Shown: positions 46,927 through 56,662, numbered from the stretch's first letter. The stretch is DNA of 64,000 bases from Hypericibacter adhaerens (GCF_008728835.1 NZ_CP042582.1:248001-312000), one strand, 5' to 3'. Numbers and translations are program-made. The notes: generated by a model not told the origin, from the sequence alone.

Positions 46927-48051
46927 ATGAGGACCAGCAGCGTGACCGAGATCGCCCGCTCATTGCCGGGACAACAGCCGACCGGCAGGCTTCCGGCGGA
47001 TGGCGGCGCCGGCGCGCCGCCGCCGGCGGAATTGTCCTACCCCATTCCCGAGACGCCGGACTTCGCCCGGACGCTCGCGATCGCGCCCGGCATCCTGTGG
47101 CTGCGCATGCCGCTGCCCCGCAACCTGGCGCTCGACCACATCAATCTTTGGCTGATCGAGGAGAGCGACGGCTGGACCGTCGTGGATACCGGCATCGGCA
47201 CTGCCGAGACCCGCGAAGTCTGGGAGCAGGTTTTCGCCGGGCCGATGGGCGGGCGGCCGATCCGCCGCCTGCTGGCCACCCACTACCATCCCGACCATAT
47301 GGGCTCGGCCGGCTGGCTCTGCGACCGTTTCGGCATCACCCTCGATGCCACGCTGACCGACTGGCTCCTGGCCCGCAGCCTCAGCCTGACCAGCGACGCG
47401 GATTATGTCCGAGGCGCCTTGCCCTTCTATCGCAGCGCCGGCGCCGACGACGGGCTGCTGGGGATGGTGGCGCAGGCCGGCAATCCCTATGCCAAGAGCG
47501 TCGGGCAGGTGCCGTTGCAAGTGCGACGCCTGCAGCACGGCCAGACGCTCACCCTGGGCGGTCGCGCCTGGCATGTCATCGTCGGCGAGGGCCATGCGCC
47601 GGAGCTGGCCACGCTCTGGTGCCCGGCGGAAAAGCTGCTGATCTCCGCCGACCAGATCCTGCCGAAGATCAGCCCGAATATCAGCGTCTGGAGCAGCGAG
47701 CCCGAGGCCGACAACCTGGCGCTCTACCTCGCCTCGATGAGCCGCTTCCAGGCGCTGCCGCCGGATACGCTGGTGCTGCCCTCTCATGGACGGCCGTTCA
47801 TCGGCCTGCATCGGCGGCTCGAGGCCCTGGCCGGCCATCATCGCGACCGTCTCGATCAGACCCTGGCCGCGTGCGAGCGGCCGGCGACGGCCGCCGATCT
47901 GGTCAAGGTCCTGTTCCGCCGGCCGCTCGACCGCCACACCGTGTTCTTCGCCCTCGGCGAAGCCCTGGCCCATCTCAACCATCTGTGGGCGGGCGGCCAA
48001 CTGGTGCGCGAAACCGATGCGTCGGGGGTCACCCGTTTCCGCCGGGCGTGA
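46927..48051 (+). CDS. MBL-fold metallo-hydrolase
   Basis: A 374-residue metallo-beta-lactamase-fold protein. The zinc motif is THYHPDHMG; further ligands are likely His in GEGHAPELA, Asp in LLISADQILPKIS and His in LVLPSHGRPF. A C-terminal winged-helix-like region follows (LVKVLFRRPLDRHTVFFALG), as in CoA-thioesterase/LACTB2-like members. Likely a thioester or ester hydrolase serving the preceding pathway. ATG at 46927 in line with the motif distance; no signal peptide. Confidence 0.85.
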   Translation: MRTSSVTEIARSLPGQQPTGRLPADGGAGAPPPAELSYPIPETPDFARTLAIAPGILWLRMPLPRNLALDHINLWLIEESDGWTVVDTGIGTAETREVWEQVFAGPMGGRPIRRLLATHYHPDHMGSAGWLCDRFGITLDATLTDWLLARSLSLTSDADYVRGALPFYRSAGADDGLLGMVAQAGNPYAKSVGQVPLQVRRLQHGQTLTLGGRAWHVIVGEGHAPELATLWCPAEKLLISADQILPKISPNISVWSSEPEADNLALYLASMSRFQALPPDTLVLPSHGRPFIGLHRRLEALAGHHRDRLDQTLAACERPATAADLVKVLFRRPLDRHTVFFALGEALAHLNHLWAGGQLVRETDASGVTRFRRA

Positions 48052-48345
48052 CGGCGGCCGAGACGATGCGGCATGGTTCCCGCACCGGTGCCACGGATTA
48101 TCCGGCGCCTCGCGGAAACCAATCGCCGACCAAGAAAGGACCATTGACACTTCACCGAATTCAATTGAACATAAAGTCAGAAATAAGACCCAGCCCGTCA
48201 CAAAATTGACGAGACAGAATCAATCGAGGAATTCGCGCGACAGACGCGATCCCGTGCGGACGATGCCGCACCTCCCCGGAGACGGATCGTGATGTCGGGC
48301 AAACTTCGAACGGGCTGACGCCGGCCGTCCAGGGGGCACGCGATC
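48052..48345 (+). promoter_or_regulatory. upstream region of ABC operon 1 with weak operator-like motif
   Basis: About 290 non-coding bases. TTGACA near 48144 is a -35 candidate. TTGAA-CATAAA-GTCAG at 48165-48180 differs by one arm base from the TGAC-N6-GTCA motif of the acyl-CoA cluster and shares the inner ATAAA with the site at 42581. It could place the transporter under the same TetR regulator. Confidence 0.3.
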
Positions 48346-49368
48346 ATGAGTCAAGGGAACAAGACCGGTTCCTTTCCGAGCCTACGGTCCGTGAATTTCG
48401 GATTCGGCGCCCTGTCCCAGGAACGGATCGTCTTCATCCTGGCGGCGCTGCTGTTCGCGGCCTTCGCGCTGTTCGTCGACGGGTTCGCCTCGGCGGCCAA
48501 CCTGCTGTCGCTGGTGCGCGGCGTGTCGGTGCTGGGCATCCTCGGCATCGGCATGGCGCTTGTGGTCATCGGCCGCGGCATCAACCTGTCGCTGGTGGCG
48601 ACCATGGCGATCAGCGTGGCCTGGACCCTGTCGCTGATCGCCAGCATGCAGGGGGCGGTGATCCCGATGCTGATCGGCATCGCCTTCGCGATCGCGATCG
48701 GGATCGTCGCCGGCGTCCTCATCGCCTATGTCGAGATCCCCGCGCTGTTCGCGACGCTGGCGATGGGCACCCTGATCTACGGCATCGGCCGCTTCAAGCT
48801 GATCGATCTCGACATCGTCTATGTTCCCGAGAACGCCGGCTGGATGAAGATCTTCGGCGCGGTGCAGGTTTTCGACATCCCCACGCCGGTCCTCTATTTC
48901 GTCGCCATCGCGGCGGTCGCCAGCCTCGGCCTGCGCTACACCAAGATCGGGAAGTTCATCTACGCGCAAGGCGACAATCTCGTGGCGGCGCGGATCACCG
49001 GGATCCCGGTCCGGCCCCTGATCGTCCTGCAATACGTGGCCTCGTCGCTGATCGGCTTCGCCGCCGGCATCATCACCGCCGCGTCGGTCGCGAGCATGAA
49101 CACCCGGATCGTCAATTCCACCCTGATCTATGACGTCATCCTGGTGGTCGTTCTGGGCGGCGTGGGCTTGAGCGGCGGCAAAGGCGGCATCCGCAACGTC
49201 ATCGTGGGCACGCTCCTGATCGGTGTGCTGCTCAACGGGATGACGATCCTCGACGTGCAGTACACGGCGCAGAACGTGATCAAGAGCACGATCCTGCTGG
49301 TGGCGCTGGTCGTCGACAGCTTCCTGAACCCGCGCGACGAGCAGGTCGCGCAGCAGGGAGACATCTGA
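48346..49368 (+). CDS. ribose-type ABC transporter permease
   Basis: A 340-residue BPD_transp_2 (RbsC-like) permease with about nine transmembrane segments (IVFILAALLFAAFALF first). The family motif region is SLVRGVSVLGILGIGMALVVIGRGINLS, and the EAA-equivalent loop is IGKFIYAQGDNLVAARITGI. It forms part of the import channel of operon 1 (48.3-55.3 kb). The substrate cannot be inferred beyond sugar or sugar-acid-like. It is the simple permease partner of the fused permease downstream. Confidence 0.92.
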   Translation: MSQGNKTGSFPSLRSVNFGFGALSQERIVFILAALLFAAFALFVDGFASAANLLSLVRGVSVLGILGIGMALVVIGRGINLSLVATMAISVAWTLSLIASMQGAVIPMLIGIAFAIAIGIVAGVLIAYVEIPALFATLAMGTLIYGIGRFKLIDLDIVYVPENAGWMKIFGAVQVFDIPTPVLYFVAIAAVASLGLRYTKIGKFIYAQGDNLVAARITGIPVRPLIVLQYVASSLIGFAAGIITAASVASMNTRIVNSTLIYDVILVVVLGGVGLSGGKGGIRNVIVGTLLIGVLLNGMTILDVQYTAQNVIKSTILLVALVVDSFLNPRDEQVAQQGDI

Positions 49369-49468
49369 CCCGCTCCCGGCCGGGGCTATCCGCCGGCGTT
49401 CCATTCGGCCGTTCCGACCAGAGACAACAAGAAGCATGCCGGAGCATGCGAAGAGGAGGAGGAAACAC

Positions 49469-50488
49469 ATGAAGCGATTGATCACCATGCTGCTCTTGGG
49501 AATGCTGGCCCTGGCCGGCGATCTTTCCCACGGCATCAGCCGCGCGGCAGCCGACGACAGCGGCCTCACGCCCGAGCAGCTGGCGATGCTGAAGGGCAAG
49601 ACCGTCGCCTTCGTTCCCCTGTCCATGGGCTTCGACCTCACCGAGGGCTGGAGCGCCATGACGAGGAAGCAGCTCGAGCCACTGGGCATCAACTGGGTCA
49701 TCCGCGATCCCAACTGGAGCACCGATGCCGGCGCCCAGGCCATCTCGACGCTGATCGCGAACAAGGTCGACGTGCTGGTCGTCCATAACCCGGACGTCCA
49801 GTCCTACGCCCGGCTCCTGAAGAAGGCCCAGGATGCCGGCATCTATGTCGTCCAGGTCAACATGCAGTCGGCCGCCCATACCGACGCCTTCGTCGGCGGC
49901 AACTTCGTCGAGATCGGCGAATCCGATGCCAATCTCATGGTCGCCAAGTGCGGCGGCGGCAAGGGCTCGTCCAACAAGATCGCCATCGTCCAGGGCGTGC
50001 TGACGGCGGCGGCCTCGATCGAGCGCATGCAGGGCATCAACAACGTCCTCTCCAAGCATCCGGAGATCGAGGTGGTGTCCAACCAGGCCGGCGACTGGGA
50101 CGCCTCGAAGTCCCGCGCCATCACCGACACGGTGCTGAAGCAGCATCCCGATCTCTGCGGCGTCATCGATTTCTGGGACGGCGCGGCCATGGGTTCGGGG
50201 GCGGCCATCCGCGAGGCCGGCAAGCAGGACCAGGTGACCCTGGTCACGGCGGGCGGCGGCGAGCAGTCGGCCTGCGACAACGTCTCCAACGGGACCTTCA
50301 CGGTGATCGACATCTCCGACGTGCGCACCCAGTCGGACGACATCGCCAAATCCGTCGAGAAGGTCCTGCTGGCGAAGCAGCCCGCCGGCGCCGACAAGCA
50401 GATCCTCTACACGCCGCTCGTGACGGCGTCGAAGGAGACGATGCGGCCGGATACCTGCTGGAGCCTGAAGGACTACAAGACCAACTGA
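49469..50488 (+). CDS. periplasmic substrate-binding protein, ribose/galactose type
   Basis: A 339-residue Peripla_BP_4-type protein with signal peptide (MKRLITMLLLGMLALAG through SRAAADD). Mature domain features: VAFVPLSMGFDLTEGWSAM, NKVDVLVVHNPDVQSYARLL, KIAIVQGVLTAAASIERMQG and CDNVSNGTFTVIDISD. Three Cys (Cys in KCGGGKG, DLCGVIDF, SACDN and near the end) may form disulfides, and they are kept in the paralogue at 63507. A strong GAGGAGGAGG ribosome site fits the usual high expression of binding proteins. Confidence 0.92.
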   Translation: MKRLITMLLLGMLALAGDLSHGISRAAADDSGLTPEQLAMLKGKTVAFVPLSMGFDLTEGWSAMTRKQLEPLGINWVIRDPNWSTDAGAQAISTLIANKVDVLVVHNPDVQSYARLLKKAQDAGIYVVQVNMQSAAHTDAFVGGNFVEIGESDANLMVAKCGGGKGSSNKIAIVQGVLTAAASIERMQGINNVLSKHPEIEVVSNQAGDWDASKSRAITDTVLKQHPDLCGVIDFWDGAAMGSGAAIREAGKQDQVTLVTAGGGEQSACDNVSNGTFTVIDISDVRTQSDDIAKSVEKVLLAKQPAGADKQILYTPLVTASKETMRPDTCWSLKDYKTN

Positions 50489-50565
50489 GCGAGCCTCGGG
50501 CGGCACGGACGGCGACGACCCCGTCCGTGCCGCCGACGCATTTTCTCTCCCGGGAGGCATGAAGG

Positions 50566-52686
50566 ATGTCGTTGCGCGAAACGGCAGCGAGATTGCGCTA
50601 CAAATACGTGCCGGATCACCTTCTTGGCGAGATCCTCTCGAAGAACTGGATCGACAACACGATCCCGTTCCTGGCGCTGCTCGCCTCCCTCCTGGTCTTC
50701 AGCTCCCTGATCCCGGATTTCCTGTCGCTGGGAAACCTGACGGTCGCGGCCAAGCAGCTGGGCGAGTTCACCTTCGTCACCTACGCGATGGCGGTGGTGA
50801 TGATCGCGGGTGGCATCGATCTGAGCGTCGGATCCAACTTCGCGCTCGGCAATTTCACGATGCTGGTGCTGATGAACGTCGCCGGCTGGCCGGCCTGGCT
50901 GGCGGCTCCGGCGGCGATCCTGGTCTGCGCCCTGATCGGTCTGCTCAATGGTTGGCTGATCGGCTATCTGCGCCTGCGCGCCTTCCTGACGACGCTGGCG
51001 ACCCTGATCATCGTCCGCTCCCTGGTCGACTGGCTGCTGCTGCGCTACAGCGTCGACATCGTGATGAACGTGCCGGACTCGCCGCTGCGCGACTTCCTGG
51101 CGGACGGCATCATCCTCTATATCCCCGTCAGCTTCTGGGCCGCGATCCTGTTCGGCATCGGCGCCCATATCTTCCTCAGCCGCACCCGGCCCGGCTGGCA
51201 CATCATGGCGATCGGCGGCTCGCGCAAGTCGGCCTACAATGTCGGCATCAGCGTGCGCCGCACCATCTGCCTCACCTATGTCGCCTCGGGCGCCCTGTGC
51301 GGCGTCGCCGGCGCTCTCTATGCCGCGCGCCTGGGCAGCGCCGGTTCCGACACGGGCGTCGGCATGGAGATCATGGCGCTAACGGCGGCCGTGCTCGGCG
51401 GCAACAGCCTGGGCGGCGGCCGCGGCTCCGTCGCCAAGGCGATCATGGGCGCGATCATCGTGCTCACCGTCACCAACGGCCTGGTGCAGCTCGGCCTGCA
51501 GAGCGGCGCCAGCTCGATCGCGCTGGGATTCATCCTGCTGCTGGCGATCGCGGTCGATGTCCGCTGGCTGAAGAACCGGCACAAGCTCCTGGCCAAGGTC
51601 TATCTGTCGCCCGCCTATCTGGCGCTGCCGCCCAGCCCCTCGACCGCGATCGGCTCGGATTCGCCCTTCGCCCTCAACGACAAGCTCAAGGATGTCGACC
51701 TGATCGGCCTGGGCCAGGTGGAGGGACCGGAAGACGTCATCTTCGACCGCGCCGGGAATCTCTATTGCGGCACGCGGCAGGGCGACATCATGCGATTCCC
51801 CGGCCCCGACCACCGCACCATGGAGCTGTTCGCGCATGTGGGCGGCTGGCCGCTCGGTCTCGCCTTCGACAAGGACGAGAACCTGCTGATCTGCGTCGGG
51901 GGCATGGGGCTCTACGGGGTGCGGCCGAACCGGGAGGTGTTCAAGCTCACCGACGAGACCAACCGGACCCGCTTCTCGATCATCGACGATTCCCGCCTGC
52001 GGATCGCCGACGATCTCGACATCGCGCCGGACGGCCGGGTGTTCTTCAGCGAAGCCACCGTGCGATACGAGGCCGCGGACTGGGTCTATGACGCGATGGA
52101 AGGGCGGGGCAACGGCCGCATCGTCTGCTACGACCCGCGCAACCAGCGCACCCATACCGTTCTGCGCAACCTGGTCTTCCCCAACGGCGTCTGCCTGGCG
52201 CATGACGGGAAGTCGATCCTGTTCAGCGAGACCTGGGGCTGCCGCATCAACCGCTACTGGCTGGAAGGGCCGAAGGCCGGCACGCTGGAACGCCTGATCC
52301 CGGCTCTGCCGGGCTATCCCGACAACATCAACCGCGCGTCGGACGGCACCTACTGGTTGGCGCTGGTCGGCATGCGCACCCCCTCGATGGATCTGGCGCT
52401 TCAGCTCCCGGGTTTCCGCCGCCGCATGACCCACCGCGTGTCGGCCCAGGAGCTGCTGTTCCCCAACATCAACACGGGCTGCGTGGTGAAGTTCGACGAC
52501 AGCGGCCGGGTGCTCGGCTCGCTGTGGGACCAGAGCGGCCAGAATCACCCGATGATCACCTCGATGCGCGAGCATCAGGGCCATCTCTATCTGGGCGGGC
52601 TCCTCAACAACCGCATCGGCAAATACCGGATCCCCGGGGCCGACCCGGATTGGACCGGCGTCGCGAGCTATTGGGGGACCCGGTGA
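50566..52686 (+). CDS. ABC permease fused to strictosidine-synthase/SMP-30-like beta-propeller
   Basis: A 706-residue fusion. Residues 1-335 form an RbsC-like permease (VMIAGGIDLSVGSNFALG; RLRAFLTTLATLIIVRSLV; GGNSLGGGRGSVAKAIMG). After a linker, residues about 375-700 form a six-bladed propeller of the strictosidine synthase-like/SMP-30 superfamily. Metal-ligand-like positions are Glu386 or Glu389 (QVEGPEDVIFD), Asn540 (FPNGVC) and Asp586 (YPDNINRASDG). These permeases usually end in the cytoplasm, so the propeller would sit at the channel exit and could hydrolyse a lactone or ester as it arrives. That coupling is inference. A near-identical architecture occurs at 61299-63428. Confidence 0.9.
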   Translation: MSLRETAARLRYKYVPDHLLGEILSKNWIDNTIPFLALLASLLVFSSLIPDFLSLGNLTVAAKQLGEFTFVTYAMAVVMIAGGIDLSVGSNFALGNFTMLVLMNVAGWPAWLAAPAAILVCALIGLLNGWLIGYLRLRAFLTTLATLIIVRSLVDWLLLRYSVDIVMNVPDSPLRDFLADGIILYIPVSFWAAILFGIGAHIFLSRTRPGWHIMAIGGSRKSAYNVGISVRRTICLTYVASGALCGVAGALYAARLGSAGSDTGVGMEIMALTAAVLGGNSLGGGRGSVAKAIMGAIIVLTVTNGLVQLGLQSGASSIALGFILLLAIAVDVRWLKNRHKLLAKVYLSPAYLALPPSPSTAIGSDSPFALNDKLKDVDLIGLGQVEGPEDVIFDRAGNLYCGTRQGDIMRFPGPDHRTMELFAHVGGWPLGLAFDKDENLLICVGGMGLYGVRPNREVFKLTDETNRTRFSIIDDSRLRIADDLDIAPDGRVFFSEATVRYEAADWVYDAMEGRGNGRIVCYDPRNQRTHTVLRNLVFPNGVCLAHDGKSILFSETWGCRINRYWLEGPKAGTLERLIPALPGYPDNINRASDGTYWLALVGMRTPSMDLALQLPGFRRRMTHRVSAQELLFPNINTGCVVKFDDSGRVLGSLWDQSGQNHPMITSMREHQGHLYLGGLLNNRIGKYRIPGADPDWTGVASYWGTR

Positions 52687-53792
52687 TGGCCTCCTTCGTC
52701 GCCCGCGCCGTGGGAGGAATGTTCGACGCCTGGCTGGGACGGGGCGCTTATGCCGTCACGGTTCCGCCCATGGACGGGCCGTTGATGCCGAACAACGATC
52801 TGGAAGAGGCGGCGGTGGCGCTGGCGGCGGAGGCACCCGACAATCTGGTTGTGGTCAATGGCGCCCTGCGGTTCTCGAGCGGATCGGACGTGCGCGAACT
52901 CGACCTCCGGCAGGCCACGGCCCGAACCGTCGCCCGCTATCAGGCGCCGGTGAGCGCGCTCGCCGCGCTGCCCGACGGCGGCATGGCGGTCGGGCTGACG
53001 GGCGGGGAGATCCTGCTCTCCGGCGGCAAACGCGATGGCACCGTCATTGCCGAATGGGGCGATTACAGGGGTGTCTGTCCGACCGCCTTGCTGGCCGTCG
53101 GCGACGCGCTGATCGTCGCGCAGGGCGCCGCCGGGCGCGGGCCCGACGACTGGTGCCGGGATCTGATCGAGCGCGGGGCCAGCGGCTCGGTATGGCGGCT
53201 GGAGCTGGGAAGCCGTAGCGCCACCTGCCTCGCCAGCGGCCTGGCTTTTCCCAGCGGGCTCGCGCTGCATCGCGATGGCGGCATCCTGGTCAGCGAGAGC
53301 TGGCGCCATCGCGTGATCAAGCTCGCGCCCCAGGGCGGCATCGCCGGCGCGGTCGTCGAGCATCTCCCCGGCTACCCGTCGCGCCTGGCGCCGTCGGCCC
53401 TGGGCGGCTACTGGCTGGCGGTCTTCGCGCCGCGCAGCTCGCTGATCGAGTTCGTCCTGCGCGAGCCGGAGTTCAAGCGCCGGATGATCGCGGAGATCCC
53501 GACGGAATACTGGGTGGCGCCCAGCCTCACCAGCGGCGCAAGCTTCCTCGAGCCCATGCAGAGCGGCGGCATCAAGACCATGGGCATCCGCAAGCCCTGG
53601 GCGCCCACGCGGTCCTACGGTCTGCTGGTGCGGCTGGACGCCGGCCTGTCCATCCTCGCCAGCCATCACAGCCGCGCCGACGGCCGGCGCCATGGCGTCA
53701 CCAGCGCCGTCGAGCAGGAGGGCACGGTCTATGCCACCAGCAAGGGTGGCGGTCTCGTCCTGTCCCTGCCCGCGAGCGAGCCGTCGAGGTGA
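52686..53792 (+). CDS. stand-alone strictosidine-synthase-like propeller, ligand positions lost
   Basis: A 368-residue beta-propeller related to the C-terminal half of the preceding fusion protein. Equivalent motifs have changed: EAPDNLV replaces EGPEDV, FPSG (Ser190) replaces FPNG, and GYPSRL (Ser232-Arg233) replaces GYPDN. The metal-dependent hydrolase site is therefore probably absent. No signal peptide, so cytoplasmic. The ATG shares a base with the stop of the fusion gene (TGATG). A binding or regulatory role beside the active propeller is plausible. Confidence 0.82.
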   Translation: MASFVARAVGGMFDAWLGRGAYAVTVPPMDGPLMPNNDLEEAAVALAAEAPDNLVVVNGALRFSSGSDVRELDLRQATARTVARYQAPVSALAALPDGGMAVGLTGGEILLSGGKRDGTVIAEWGDYRGVCPTALLAVGDALIVAQGAAGRGPDDWCRDLIERGASGSVWRLELGSRSATCLASGLAFPSGLALHRDGGILVSESWRHRVIKLAPQGGIAGAVVEHLPGYPSRLAPSALGGYWLAVFAPRSSLIEFVLREPEFKRRMIAEIPTEYWVAPSLTSGASFLEPMQSGGIKTMGIRKPWAPTRSYGLLVRLDAGLSILASHHSRADGRRHGVTSAVEQEGTVYATSKGGGLVLSLPASEPSR

Positions 53793-53796
53793 AGCC

Positions 53797-55296
53797 ATGG
53801 ACAAGCTGATCGAGCTCATCGGAATCACCAAGGAGTATCGGGGCGCGCTCGCCGTCAACAAGGTGGACTTCGACATCCGCAAGGGGGAGGTCCACGCCCT
53901 GATCGGCGAGAATGGCGCGGGCAAATCGACCCTGACCAAGATCATCGCCGGCGCCGTCCAGAGAAGCGCCGGCCGGATGCTGGTCGACGGCCGCGAGACG
54001 GTCTTTGCGACGCCCCGCGAGGCGCTCCAGGGCGGCGTGGCGATGGTCTTTCAGGAAACCAGCCTGGTTCCCTCCCTGACCGTCGCGCAGAATCTCTATC
54101 TCGGCGACGAGCCCTTCTTCAACCGGCTGCGCGGCATCTATATCAGCGCACAGCAGTTCCTGCAGTCGCTGAACTTCTCGGTCGATCCCGCCCGCCTCGT
54201 CTCCACCCTCGGTGCCGCCCAGCGGATGATGGTGGAGACCGCCCGCGCCGTGCATCACAAGGCCCGCCTGATCATCTTCGACGAGCCGACGGCGACCCTG
54301 ACGCCCGAGGAGAAGCATCATTTCTTCGCGCTGGTCGGCCGCCTTAAGGCGGCCGGCGTCTCGGTCATCTTCATCTCGCATGCGCTGGAGGAGGCGCTGG
54401 CGATCTCCGACCGGATCACCGTCCTGCGCGACGGCGAGTGCGTCCTCACCGCCAGCACCGCCGAGCTCGACCGCGACAAGCTGGTCCGGGCCATGGTGGG
54501 CCGCGCGCTGTCGGACGAGCTCTATGGCGGCGCCCAGGCCGTGCGCAAAGGCCGCCTGCGCGGCGAGAAGGTGCTGAGCGTCCAGAACCTGTCCTACGCG
54601 GGCGTGGTGAAGAACAACACCTTCTCGGTCTATGCCGGCCAGGTCACCGGCATGTTCGGCCTCATCGGGTCGGGGCGGACGGAGACCGCCAAGGTCATCG
54701 CCGGCGTCGTCAAGCGCGACCTGATCCATGGCGGCGAGATCTACCTGATGGGCCGGCCGATCCGCTACCGCACGCCGCGCCCCGCCGTGCTCGACCGCAT
54801 CGTCTATGTCACCGAGGACCGCAAGGTCGAAGGCTTCTTCGAGACCATGTCCATCGCCGAGAACGTCTATGTCGGGAAGATGGCGTCGGCGGAACCCACC
54901 TCGATGATCCTGAGCTACCGGCAGATGATGGCGATGTCCGAGCAATGGCGCACGACGCTCAACGTCAAGGCCATCAGCAGCGATGCCCGTGTCATCGAGC
55001 TCTCGGGCGGCAACCAGCAGAAGGTGGTGATCGCCAAGAGCCTGGCGCAGAAGCCGAAGCTGATCATCTTCGACGAGCCGACCCGCGGCGTCGATGTCGG
55101 CGCGATCGCCGAGATCCACCAGCTCATCAACCGGCTGGCGGACGAGGGCATCGCCATCATCATGATCTCCTCCTACCTGCCGGAGATTCTCCGCTTGTCG
55201 GATCGGATCCTCGTCACCCGGCAGGGCCGCGTGGTCGAGGAGTTCAATCCCGAGAACGCCGGCGAGGAGAAGATCATGTATGCGGCGGTGCACTGA
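53797..55296 (+). CDS. sugar ABC transporter ATP-binding protein (two ABC domains)
   Basis: A 499-residue RbsA/MglA-type double ATPase. First domain: Walker A IGENGAGKSTLTKI, Walker B LIIFDEPTATLTPEE. Second domain: FGLIGSGRTETAKVIAG in place of a full Walker A, signature LSGGNQQKVVIAKSLA, Walker B LIIFDEPTRGVDVG. The unequal pair is normal for this family. It ends with EEKIMYAAVH, the same ending as its paralogue at 58688. It closes operon 1; the ATG at 53797 follows the previous stop by four bases. Confidence 0.95.
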   Translation: MDKLIELIGITKEYRGALAVNKVDFDIRKGEVHALIGENGAGKSTLTKIIAGAVQRSAGRMLVDGRETVFATPREALQGGVAMVFQETSLVPSLTVAQNLYLGDEPFFNRLRGIYISAQQFLQSLNFSVDPARLVSTLGAAQRMMVETARAVHHKARLIIFDEPTATLTPEEKHHFFALVGRLKAAGVSVIFISHALEEALAISDRITVLRDGECVLTASTAELDRDKLVRAMVGRALSDELYGGAQAVRKGRLRGEKVLSVQNLSYAGVVKNNTFSVYAGQVTGMFGLIGSGRTETAKVIAGVVKRDLIHGGEIYLMGRPIRYRTPRPAVLDRIVYVTEDRKVEGFFETMSIAENVYVGKMASAEPTSMILSYRQMMAMSEQWRTTLNVKAISSDARVIELSGGNQQKVVIAKSLAQKPKLIIFDEPTRGVDVGAIAEIHQLINRLADEGIAIIMISSYLPEILRLSDRILVTRQGRVVEEFNPENAGEEKIMYAAVH

Positions 55297-55314
55297 GCGA
55301 CGGGGCCGTGCGCG

Positions 55315-56235
55315 TCATGTCCCGAGCCGGGGGCGGCCGTCGGGCTCGAAATAGCGCGGCCGGTCGAGATCGGCGAGGAGGCCGGGCCGCTTCGGCTCCC
55401 ATCCCAGCGATTTCCGCGTCCACATGCTCGAGGTCGGGTTGTCGAGCGCCGCGAAATGCGCGAACCAGCCGAAATGGCGGGCGGCCTCCTCGGGCGTCCG
55501 GCTCACGACCGGCAGGTTCAGGCGGCGGCCGATGACCCCGGCGATCTCCCGGAACGGCACGCCCTCCTCGGCGGCGCCGTGATAGCAGGCGCCGGCAGCG
55601 CCCTTCTCGAGCGCCAGCCGGTAGAGATGCGCGGCGTCGAGCCGGTGCACGCCCGGCCAGCGATTGAGCCCTCCGCCGACATAGGCCGAGACACCCTTCT
55701 CGCGCGCGAAGTCGATGAGGAAGGGCACGAAGCCGTGATCGCCGTCGCCATGGACCGAGGGGGCCAGGCGCACCACCGACACGCGCACGCCGCGCGCTGC
55801 CGCCGCGGCCGCCGCCTCTTCCGACGCGACGCGGGGCAGCGAGCCGGAGCCGGAAGCGGGCCGATCCTCTTCGGTGGCCAGCCGGCCGGGCGTCACGAGG
55901 CCGGTGCCGGAGGTGACGATCAAGGGACGGTCGGAGCCGGCGAGCGCGGAACCGAGGGCCTCGATGACGCCCCGGTCCGTCTCGCAATTGGCCTTGAACC
56001 TCGAGAAGTCGTGGATGAAGGCGGTGTGGATCACGCCGTCCGCCGCGGCCGCGCCGCGGCGCAGGCTCTCGAGATCCTCGAGCGACCCGCGATGAATCCC
56101 GGCCCCGGCCGCCGCCAGGGACGCGGCGCCCTTGTCCGAGCGGGCGAGGCCCAGCACCCTGTGTCCGGCGGCGATCAGCTCGCTGACGACGGCAGACCCG
56201 ACGAAGCCCGTGGCGCCGGTGACGAAGACACGCAT
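55315..56235 (-). CDS. extended-SDR NAD(P)-binding protein
   Basis: A 306-residue epimerase-like [75 protein letters not shown] and a C-terminal [20 protein letters not shown]. The usual YxxxK is not seen, as in many atypical NAD-dependent epimerases of the YfcH/AlsB-like type. Substrate unknown. It converges on operon 1 with 18 bases between stops. Confidence 0.88.
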   Translation of the reverse strand: MRVFVTGATGFVGSAVVSELIAAGHRVLGLARSDKGAASLAAAGAGIHRGSLEDLESLRRGAAAADGVIHTAFIHDFSRFKANCETDRGVIEALGSALAGSDRPLIVTSGTGLVTPGRLATEEDRPASGSGSLPRVASEEAAAAAAARGVRVSVVRLAPSVHGDGDHGFVPFLIDFAREKGVSAYVGGGLNRWPGVHRLDAAHLYRLALEKGAAGACYHGAAEEGVPFREIAGVIGRRLNLPVVSRTPEEAARHFGWFAHFAALDNPTSSMWTRKSLGWEPKRPGLLADLDRPRYFEPDGRPRLGT

Positions 56236-56400
56236 GAAGGAATCCTCCTGATTGAGAGGACGCCATTGTCGTGCCGCGCCTTATCAGGGAAAATCGGCGA
56301 CTTTATACGGGTATAATGACTAACAGGACGGACCTGCCGGCGGCAGACAACAGCCGCGGAAATCAGGCTATTGTTCGTCATCACCGATGGAGAATCGCCC

Positions 56401-56658
56401 ATGCGCCTGACCGCCTTCCTGGCTTCCGCCCTGCTCGCTTCCTCGCTGGCCGGCTGCAGCAGCCCGACCGTCAGCGGCTCCGCCACGGAGGGGATCGTGA
56501 TCAACCACATGGCCGCGACCGACGACGCCTACAGCCTGCAGGCGCAGGCCGACGGCATTTGCGGCAAGGAGAGCACGACGGCGCATTTCGACCGCTATGC
56601 GGAGGAGGACACGTGGCTCGGACCGCGCAACGCCTATTTCTATTGCGGCGCTCCCTGA
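56401..56658 (+). CDS. small putative lipoprotein
   Basis: An 85-residue protein with signal MRLTAFLASALLASSLAGC; the lipobox LAGC predicts a lipidated Cys. The mature part has two Cys (GICGKES and FYCGAP) that may pair. No family was recognised. The ATG at 56401 lies directly at the signal sequence. The following kinase-like gene starts within or just after its end. Confidence 0.65.
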   Translation: MRLTAFLASALLASSLAGCSSPTVSGSATEGIVINHMAATDDAYSLQAQADGICGKESTTAHFDRYAEEDTWLGPRNAYFYCGAP

Positions 56659-56662
56659 TCCC

